Assembly (NCBI GenBank): GCA_029962745.1
Contig: CM057162.1
Coordinates: 9,967,574-10,031,573, forward strand
DNA length: 64,000 nt
Direction: 5' to 3'
Source: Echinometra lucunter
Lineage: Eukaryota > Echinodermata > Echinoidea > Camarodonta > Echinometridae
Of the stretch, positions 55,823 to 64,000 are shown one piece after another. Numbering within the stretch: position 1 is the stretch's first letter; every line of letters begins with the position of its first letter. The notes under the pieces were generated by a model. The model was given only the letters and a program-made list of their open reading frames with translations, did not search any database and was not told the DNA's origin. The translations under genes were made by a program, and so were the position numbers.

Positions 55823-57139
55823 ATGAATGGCCAGGTAGGCATTGATTAGTATGGTTCTTCAACTATGGTAGTGTAAGTTTTAATGTTCTCGCTGTCTACA
55901 GTTTTTTCTTTTCATTTTTTTTTCTTTATCTAGACTAGTTTATATTATCGCATTCACATGTAATCAAATGTATGGATTTCTCTCAAGTCCTGATTGTACA
56001 AAAGCATGTCTGGAGATGGACTATTCTGTTATGCCTGTTGCTATGTCGGGCCATCCTCATGCAACCCAAATGTTAGCAATTCATGTTGTACATGTAACTA
56101 ATGAACTTCTATACATTTGTAATGAGTTCTTCTTGCTTCCTTTTTCAGTTTGTATTCAGTAGTTTAAAAACTTTATTGTAGGAGTTGGCAATATGCTGAA
56201 AGAGTCTCATAATATAAGAAACATATTACTAAAAAGATTAATTTTATATTTGTAATTGTAATTTTCCTGTTGTGTTTCTGTTAGCTAGGTTTTAATTGCT
56301 TTTTCTTGTGTGTGTTTTATATATGGCAAAAAATTTTATGATTGGTTTCCTTCAAATTTATTAACTTGATAAAAACATGCACCCAAATTCATGAAAAACG
56401 GTTGCATGTGTGCCTGTATCGTGGTTTAAATCTTGGTTTAAACTACTGCCATGGACTAGAATAAGTGTTAGGTAAAGTCCCCAGTTTTCCGCGATACGGA
56501 AAATGGAAAAATTTCACAGAATTCAGGAAGAACAGGGAATGCATGGAATTTCATGGAAAACAAGATTATTTTAGGCCCCCAAAATATGAATGACGAAAAA
56601 TACACCTAAAAATCATGAAACACAAAGTTAAATCCAATAAAACAAAACCGTGCATCAGCAGAAAATCAGGATCAGACCTGTTCACAGTGTTTAGCGCAGT
56701 GTTTAGCGTGTGTCTACGAAGGTTCAGATGCGTCTGTATGCCATGTAGGCCTATACTGCATGCAGTGCATATATATTAGGGTAACTTACTTTTTTTTTTT
56801 TTTTTAATTTTTACTATTTACAATTGCTTTGTCATATGTTTTGTACGTGTCACTGAAGAATTTCCATGTTACAAAACGGAAAACTGGGGACTCTAGCATT
56901 AGGAAATGTACATGCACTGACGTACTGTTTTCTCCCATTCCACAAGAGGATGTGCGTAATACGCTTATAGATATTTAAACGATGGTTTAAGATACAGTGT
57001 AGTAATATACATGTACCGGTATTACATTTATATAGCACATTACGTGAATTCTTCAGTGCACTATACAATGTTACTATTATTACCCCTGATTTCTGGATTT
57101 CTAGCTCGCACACAAGTGTGCACCATCTCCACTCCTAAA
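55823..57139. other. AT-rich intergenic DNA
   Basis: No gene recognised. Around 56461-56560 and 56870-56890 there are inverted AAGTCCCCAGTTTTCCG / CGGAAAACTGGGGACTC sequences, so 56475-56895 may be another inverted-repeat element. A T-run lies at 56790-56805. Confidence 0.45.
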
Positions 57140-57385
57140 GGCACAATCACACATCCCCGATTTAGATGGCGGTTCACGGCGGTTTGAGAACCGCCGTGAA
57201 CCATGTCGAAGCAATGGCGGAACTCTTTAAACGCGTTTTGAATAGTTTTCAACATCAGGGTTCATGGTGGATGAATAACGGATGACTAGGGTTTGTGTAC
57301 GATGTTAACACGGTCTTTGGCGGTTCATGGCGGATTACTGAGCCGCCGTGAACTGCCGTCTAAATCGGCGATGTGTCATTGCACC
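57140..57385. mobile_element. Fold-back MITE (GCAATGACACATCGCCGATTTA type ends)
   Basis: GGCACAATCACACATCCCCG..GATGGCGGTTCACGGCGG mirrors CCGCCGTGAACTGCCG..CGGCGATGTGTCATTGCACC. TTAA lies right of it (57386-57389) and CTAA left. GCGGTTCACGGCGG motifs repeat inside in both orientations. Confidence 0.75.
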
Positions 57386-58135
57386 TTAAAGGAGCATTCC
57401 TACCGTTTGCACCATTCACAAGATAAAGCTCTTTTGTGAATTCAGGCCTCTGTGTCTGAGAAAAAGCTGCTTTTCTTATGCCTAGTCTCAAGTCTTCCAA
57501 GAAAAGAAATATTTTTAAATTTAGGAATTCTTCATCACATGTCATCTCAATATATATATGGAATAGTATGTTTGTATGCTGTTGACAAGTTACTTCAGTG
57601 ACTATAGAAACAAATTATATCTGTTTTGCAGCTTTTTCAATCTGAAATTTGAATAACTTCAGTGTAGAGTGGTTGGTAAATGCAGTTTGCAATGTGTGTA
57701 ATCTGTATACAATCCAGTCGATTACATATGTATTTAATATGAAACGCAGAGTTTTGCGGGCAGAATGTTTTTGTTTTTTTTCCTGTTAGCAGCAATCTTG
57801 GTAAAGTTTATACTCTATTCGGTCAGAGGAATATCTATACATAGACATATTTTCTATTTGGAAATTGTACAGTTTAAATGTTGTGGGATTTTTGGTAGAA
57901 TTACACATGGGTAAACCTTAGGGCATGTACATACCAATATGTAAATTACAATGTACATTGTACCTTTTCTCCTTCTGCAGTAGGCCTTTCTGGTTCAGTA
58001 TTTCATTGAACATGAATGGTTCCTTTGTATATTTTTTGTAGTTTTTTTTTTTTGTTGGCACTTATGTATATTTTCTGTCTATTCAAGTAATATTTATTTC
58101 AGTTTTATTATTGAGGTATACTTGTATATCTAATA
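57386..58135. other. AT-rich intergenic DNA, nothing recognised
   Basis: T-runs and ATGTACATTGTA-type palindromes near 57950. No exon or repeat ends were identified. Confidence 0.4.
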
Positions 58136-58308
58136 CAGTGGAAACTCGGTATAAAGAGATCTGATATAACAATATTCCTGATATGACAAGGTAATATTTT
58201 TGTCCCAGCTCTTATTTTATTGTTTTTCAACCCTGTTATAGTGAGATTCCTGCTATAACAAAGTAATTTTGATGGCCCCAAGGACCTCGTTATACTGAGT
58301 TTCCTCTG
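58136..58308. mobile_element. pogo/Tigger-like MITE
   Basis: CAGTGGAAACTCGGTATAAA and TATACTGAGTTTCCTCTG are inverted ends, with TA outside both (58134-58135, 58309-58310). The TIR pattern and TA target fit pogo/Tigger. 173 bases, non-coding. Confidence 0.85.
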
Positions 58309-59251
58309 TATTACATTTTAGTAATATGTAACTAGTGTTGTGTTGTGCACACGTGTGAAATGTGCTAATCTGCACTTGTTGAATTATCTTTTGAACCCTT
58401 ATTCCATTTTAAAAATTCAACTATTTAAAAGCTATGGCTTGTTTTGCAGATTTAATCTTGTGTTTTTTGTTGGGTTAGACGTACAGGTACTTAAATTTGA
58501 ATTATCAAACACAGATCTCTATTAAAGTCACAGACTCATTCTTTCACAAACTATAACAGCCATTTTGTCATTCTTGTCTTGTTTTTCATTTTACCAGTTA
58601 CTTAATTTCTCTGGGAATTTTGGCTAAAAAAAAAACAAAATCACCTAGCATTTCATGCAATCCATTTTCACTAAAAGATGAACAAGTTCACAGCAATGAA
58701 GTTATCCCCATCCCTAGTTAAATCTGCTTTTACCAAAGTAAGCAGATTTTTTTCCCCCACACAAAACCACTTCAAATCCGGACTAAAGCATACAAAGCAC
58801 TCACTTCAAAGACACATCATACAATGTTAATCTCATACATTTTTTTATTGAATGTATAAAAATCTTCACTGTAAACAAATACTATGTAATGGGTATGACT
58901 CTGACATACAAAGTAATACATGTACTGGAGGAGGATGAAGGCAATAAATTGGTAGATTTTATAATCCATATAATGAACTGCTATGAATACTACAAAAATA
59001 ATAATACAAAACATTGGCAAGACACAATACACAATGTAATAAAAATGATTATATTTTGCAAAACTACTGAAAATATGATACGTCTCAATGGAGCAAATAA
59101 AAAATGAATCTGCATTTTTAAAATGGTGGTATGGTTTGTGGCTTTTAAAGGCAAGTTGGACTCTGTGTATACTGTCTGCTTGAAAATGCGTGTGATTTTT
59201 GAATACAGATGAAATTTGCATAATTCGTCACTAGTTTCACAAAACGATGTA

Positions 59252-59410
59252 CAGTCAACTCTGCACAAGTCGAAGTTGCATAAGTCGAAGGTCTGTACTG
59301 GGTCCCATTCCTTTATTTTCTATTGTTCTTGACCCTCATAAGTCGAATTTTCTCTAGGTCGAAGCATTTTCTTCAGTCCCAAGAAATTCGACTTGGGCAG
59401 ATTTTGACTG
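59252..59410. mobile_element. pogo-like MITE within a duplicated 22-bp flank
   Basis: CAGTCAACTCTGCACAAGTC and CAGATTTTGACTG form inverted ends with TA outside (59250-59251, 59411-59412). AAGTCGAA/TTCGACTT motifs repeat inside. The flank TAGTTTCACAAAACGATGTA occurs on both sides (59232-59251 and 59411-59430). Confidence 0.75.
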
Positions 59411-59754
59411 TAGTTTCACAAAACGATGTACACACAGGCATAAGTACAGAAGATAACGTCTAACTGCAGATTCAGCAATGAAGTTGTCTATTGCTTCCCC
59501 CTGCTACATCTAGCTGTCTAACCTTCATTTTCAGTGTAGTCTCTAAGAATACATCAAACTGACACTAAAAATTGACAATGTACACGATAACCCACAGGAA
59601 TACAATGCACAGCAGCTCAAGTTTGGCAAGATAAATTCCAGCTGACCAGCAAATAAGACACATTTCAATTAATATATTTATTTCATAACTGAAAAGAATG
59701 CTTTTCACACACCTGTAAATGTGCACAGATGAATTGGATTCAAGCAAAACAGGT

Positions 59755-59967
59755 GGGGTGTTCCACAAAGATTTAAGCTTGACTTAAAGTCGCACTTAAA
59801 TTCTTACTTGCGTGCTGTATATTACACATCACCGCAATGGTCAGATTCATGGTCAGGGGACGTGCGTTATTGGAAAGTCTATCAATGCATTATCTTAACT
59901 ATCGGATGTGCACTGGCGCTTAAGTACGACTCTAAGTCAAACTTAACTCTTTGTGAAACACCTCCCA
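59755..59967. mobile_element. Inverted-repeat element (GGGGTGTTCCACAAAG ends)
   Basis: GGGGTGTTCCACAAAGATTTAAG and CTTAACTCTTTGTGAAACACCTCCC are inverted; GACTTAAAGTCGCACTTAA mirrors TTAAGTACGACTCTAAGTC. 213 bases, related in end sequence to 8520-9221. Confidence 0.7.
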
Positions 59968-61216
59968 GGAGCTCTTGAAGGGCATCAGAATATATTGTAT
60001 ACATGTACATGTAGTTTGCGAGCTCTACAAATGTTACATTATCATTACATGTATCATTATTTAATTACTTGGGCAAGTCCAGAGCAGTTGGTCTTTTTCA
60101 TGTCCCAGTGGTAAACAAAGTGTTGACAAATTGTGTTCACAAACTTTGTACATCAAATGCATCTTTTTTTAAGTAATATTTCTTAGAGCTCTCATCTCTA
60201 CATAAAGCCATGTAGATGGGCTACTTTCATAACTCTTTATGAGCCAAGCAAAGGATTTCCCAGGACCACTCTGTATATCTCATAAGAAAGATGTAGGTAT
60301 TATGTTTATCTATTACTGCTACAATAGAAAATGAATCTATACAGGTTGTCTAAAAGTGCTGCATCTAAACAAGCCCGGAAATGGGTAATTTTGCATCTTT
60401 TTGTGTTGTACAGCACAATCCTTCCACTAATTTGTGAGTAATATTTTGCGCTGATCGGCTAGCCATTCTGCTAAGAAAGCAACCAACATGTTAATACAAT
60501 CATCAGAAATACTAATTATCTTAGATTTGGTCCATAAAATACGGGACAGCATGGCTTGGACTCTCCAATCTACATATCCATTCCATTGGTTAACATAATG
60601 ATAATCATTACAATCAAGGCAACATATAGTACTTCCTTAATATCATGAAAGCTACAAAGTCTATTTACATCTAATCATATTTTGACAACACACATATCAA
60701 TTCATTTCATATAGTGGACCCTATAAAAGACATGCTCAAATCCAAGACAAAAGAGAGATAATGATTTAAGAAATTTGGCAAATTGTAACATAAAATTACA
60801 GCAGCAAAACTTAGAGGTAATGTACAGTTCTGGCAAGCCCTACAAAACTGTTCAATTTCTTTGAGTATTTTAGAAGACAGATGTCAAGATAGCTAAACAG
60901 AACCATGATAAATTGTAAAGATTTCCCCTATGTGTATTACTGAACAAATTAGAGGCAGAAATAATTTAGATACCTGTTCAAAAACATAAATTCCAGTAAC
61001 ATCACTGTGCATTACATGCATATGAAACCTATCAGGTCTGAGTACGCATATGTCAGAATGAAGCACTGGACTGTTGTGCGGGGAGACGTTGGAATGGCAG
61101 GGTTCCTGTACAGGGCGGTGTATAACAGTACTTTAACTTTCCTGCAGATATTTACACTAAAATTCACCAGAAAAAATGCAGAGAATGTCCAGTCATCCAA
61201 CACATGTATCTTTTAA

Positions 61217-61675
61217 GGGGGTTACCCTATGCTGAAACAATGTTCCTTCATTCAAAAGAGCATGATTTTATTAGCAGAAACTCATCTGCCTAAAGTTTTT
61301 AAAAAGTCGTTTTGTCAAGAAAAACCCAAAATATGGTCAGATTTCAGCCTATTTTTGGCCCCTCAGCTGTGTCCCAGTTTCAATTGGGTACCCACGATGA
61401 CGTCATTTTGGTTACCTTGTCACGCAATTCTAGCAAAATGCGCGCAAGGTATAATACATATTGTACAGTCTAGCGTGCGCTACAACTGCAATACGCGAAG
61501 CCGGGTAACCACATCTACATCATACCTCATACTCAAATTTTTAGGTCAACCCTTGACTTTTTATGAGAAAATTAGCCAAAATGCATTGATTTCGATTGAA
61601 AATCCTCAATTTTTTAATGTTTTGTTCTTATTCTCAATTATATCTCCAAAAATTTCTAACCATTGTGTAATCACT
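61217..61675 (+). mobile_element. TTAA-flanked MITE family F, copy 3
   Basis: GGGGGTTACCCTATGCTGAAAC to CATTGTGTAATCACT, with TTAA before it (61213-61216) and TCAA after it. Matches 45611-46091 through most of its length; a 174-residue frame across it is accidental. Confidence 0.8.
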
Positions 61676-62060
61676 TCAATACAGAGAGAACAATGCGTGA
61701 CTATAGTGCAAGTTTCATGCCAATTTTTCTTTTGCCATCAAAACCGTACATGAGCTAATTATAAATCCAAATGTACTAATCACAAATGAAGAAAAAAAGA
61801 GGAAAGATGCCAAAAGGGGACAAAAGAAAAGCAAGGGAAGGAAAAGAAAGACAAAGAGGGAATGAACAATCATTTACAAATCAATACATGTGTGCATTCA
61901 TCCGCTATTAAAACCCGCTGGATAGTGATTTATAGATTCTTATAATATATTAGGTAGTATTTATTTCCACATTCATAAAAGATGCTGTCACCGACATATG
62001 TACATCCTGTACATATCTATGTCAAATGTGTAAGAAGCTACATACCTCTAGATCTACATC
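61676..62060. other. AT-rich, purine-rich stretch
   Basis: Contains an AAAGAAAAG-rich tract (61788-61865) and no recognised gene. Confidence 0.4.
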
Positions 62061-62064
62061 TTAA

Positions 62065-62473
62065 CCCATTCGTGAAAGAGGTCTACATTTTGTGGTTTGG
62101 CCGAATATCTTTTGATGCAGAGCCCTAAAAATTATACCAAACACATGAGCAGAAAGAGCAAAAAATTCTACACAAACTGTGCCCATTTTGGTTGCGTCAA
62201 TATTCGTTGTTTGATGCTGAAAATTTTTTAAATGAAAATATGCATTAAAATCCTTAAATTGGCAATGTGATAGAAGGTTTAAAATCACCGTTTTCCACTG
62301 CAAATTGGCAGCTTTTTTGACTTCTCATCATAATTTCTGTCTATTTATATTCATTTCAGAAACATGACGTTTTAAAAGAAAAATGTAGCAATAAAATAAA
62401 AATGTTGGTGTTGCCAATTTGAAGAATAAAAGCTGATCAAATTAGGCTTTAAATAATTCCTGCCACGAATGGG
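62065..62473 (-). mobile_element. piggyBac-type MITE family A, copy 3
   Basis: CCCATTCGTGAAAGAGG to TGCCACGAATGGG with perfect TTAA flanks (62061-62064, 62474-62477). 409 bases, opposite orientation to 9444-9851. Confidence 0.87.
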
Positions 62474-62477
62474 TTAA

Positions 62478-63479
62478 CCGACATAAAACTTCAGTTCACA
62501 GCTGAACATTACTTTGCCCTTGTAGAAATGCACCACAGAACCCACGGTTATTTGATCAAATTACCATCAAGTCACGCAAATTATCATCAAATAACAATGG
62601 GTACTATGGTACCTTTTTAAAAGGGTGAATGGCAAGGCCTGAAATTGAATGATATTCTTTATCAAATGGCACTTTAAATCAGATAATACCAAGATGGTAT
62701 AGTCAGCAGTCTGGTATCTGAGTGCCAGTGCATTTCTTTGGTTGTGCAAAAGTATACAAAATCTTTCAAGGTAATAGGAATGTAAATTTCAGAACTCTTT
62801 CTTAATCCTTGAATTGATAGTACAGGTATATTCCAAGGCAATAAAACTCCCATTTTTTTTTCTCCTTAAAAAAATGAAACTATACTTCATCAAGACCACA
62901 AGTCTTGGAATTATGGAAGAAACTTGTTTTGGCAAGGACATCTTAGATGTATTAGGTTCTATAATAAATCTTGCATACCATCATCATTGAAGACATTGGC
63001 TAACTTTGTGAGCAGCCGATTTAAAAAATTCTCAAACTAAGATGAAACATGTCTATGAGTACTTGCATTTGTACTCAAAAATCCTGAAACCGACCATAAT
63101 TTAGAATGAAAAACTGTCAGTAAGACGCAAACTGCGATTTTATTATTTTTGGTCTCAGAGACAATAAATAAGAAGACCGTTTTGCTCGAGTTAAAAAAAA
63201 AAAGTCATCTGCCTCCCTCCGCGTGATACGCCAATACACACAGTACGGTCCGGTGAGCCATGCTGGCATGCGCACTCCTTACGTCTAGTCTGTGCAACTG
63301 ACCCTTATATATATTTTTCAAACATTGGTTCACATTTCTAATATTCAGAAATACTTCCTGTGGATATGATTCCTTGAAACTCTCAGACTGGTATTTTTAC
63401 ACTATAACCCTTAGGCTTATTCCATTTTCAAGTAGCAAAATGAGTTTTTAAAAAATTATAACAATGTTAACCAATGCCT
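62478..63479. other. Intergenic DNA, nothing recognised
   Basis: AT-rich. A GC-richer segment (63200-63300, GCCTCCCTCCGCGTGATACG..) stands out, but no exon could be supported. Confidence 0.4.
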
Positions 63480-63483
63480 TTAA

Positions 63484-63887
63484 CCCTTTCGTGACAGAGG
63501 TCCACATTTTGTGGTTTGGCCTAATATCTTTTGATGCAAAGCCCTAAAAATCATACCAAATACATAAGCAGAAAGACCAAAAAATTCTACACAAACTGTG
63601 CCCATTTTGGTTGCATCAATATTCGTTGTTTGATGCTGAAAATTTTTAAAAGGAAAATAAGCATTAAAATCCTTAAATTGGCAATGTGATAGAAAGTTTA
63701 AAATCACCATTTTCCCCTGCAAATTGGCAACTTTTTGACTTCTCATAATTTCTATCAATTTATATTCATTTCAGATACATGACGTTTTATAATAAAATGT
63801 AGCAATAAAATAAAAATGTTGGTGTTGCCAATTTGAAGAATAAAAGCTGATCAAATTAGGCTTCAAATAATTCCTGTCACGAATGGG
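63484..63887 (-). mobile_element. piggyBac-type MITE family A, copy 4
   Basis: CCCTTTCGTGACAGAGG to GTCACGAATGGG with TTAA on both sides (63480-63483, 63888-63891). 404 bases. Very similar to the copy at 62065, in the same orientation, 1.4 kb away. Confidence 0.87.
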
Positions 63888-63891
63888 TTAA

Positions 63892-64000
63892 AATAGCTTA
63901 GTGAAACCTGGTGGTGTAAAATGACTTGTTTGGAACACAAACCATACAGACAACAGTGCATTCTGCGTTCTTTCTGTGTCTTTTCGCACTATCAGGTTTC
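63892..64000. other. Right edge, no feature recognised
   Basis: Short remainder after the last element; no gene or repeat was identified. Confidence 0.3.

Larger units (their letters stand above)
58844..61200 (-). other. Possible 3' UTR of a minus-strand gene
   Basis: On the minus strand AATAAA occurs at 58844-58849, in TTCAATAAAAAAATG. The following 2.3 kb (to 61200) is AT-rich with few repeats apart from two short elements. That would suit a long 3' UTR of a gene beginning beyond the window. The AT-rich frame at 58817-59221 has no recognisable domain and is not supported. Confidence 0.25.

Noticed and set aside
58817..59221. 134-residue minus-strand frame with hydrophobic stretches
   Set aside because: AT-rich, no recognisable domain, no splice sites; more likely UTR or intergenic DNA.
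61229..61753. 174-residue plus-strand frame
   Set aside because: Runs through a family-F MITE and beyond its end; accidental.

Overview
The window is animal genomic DNA: AT-rich, intron-dense and full of short inverted-repeat transposons, microsatellites and LINE fragments, with one 500-base assembly gap (54170-54669). The two recognisable genes are a vertebrate-like cystathionine beta-synthase (CBS) and a ZNF511-like zinc-finger gene. Their introns, the many TACATGTA-type palindromes and the repeat style suggest a marine invertebrate, probably an echinoderm. That assignment is inference from style, not from a database match.

Layout. 1-10 kb: a 1.76-kb tandem duplication, then an almost continuous run of inverted-repeat elements and a LINE 3' end nested in an older repeat. 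10.6-15.2 kb, minus strand: four in-phase exons of a ZNF511-like protein with three C2H2 fingers and one GC-AG intron; its first and last exons were not found. 15.5-27.9 kb: no convincing gene; G-run/C-run composite repeats (16.6-20.9 kb), fold-back elements, CT microsatellites and a second LINE remnant. 28-55.3 kb, plus strand: CBS, with twelve coding exons (29414-52677), one tentative upstream non-coding exon, and a 3' UTR that probably runs past the gap to an AATAAA near 55322. 55.4-64 kb: short DNA transposons (pogo-like, TTAA-type and others) and an AT-rich stretch that may be the 3' UTR of a minus-strand gene lying beyond the window.

The CBS model is strong. All intron phases agree, the start codon has a good Kozak context with an in-frame stop upstream, and the protein (530 residues if one missing base is allowed for) keeps the heme ligands Cys24 and His37, the PLP lysine Lys94, the PLP loops and a C-terminal CBS-domain pair. 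As written, exon 7 lacks one base near 44607, which shifts the frame and gives a stop at 44687-44689.

The most notable structures are: (i) four decayed copies of the 3' part of CBS exon 4 in the following intron, one split by a transposon, leading into a ~490-bp GATA array, plus a decayed copy of the end of exon 7 in intron 7; (ii) several unrelated-looking 0.3-0.6-kb element families that share TTAA target sites, as piggyBac-type elements do; (iii) two fold-back arrays made of inverted tandem minisatellites. I found no evidence of a wholly new biochemical system.
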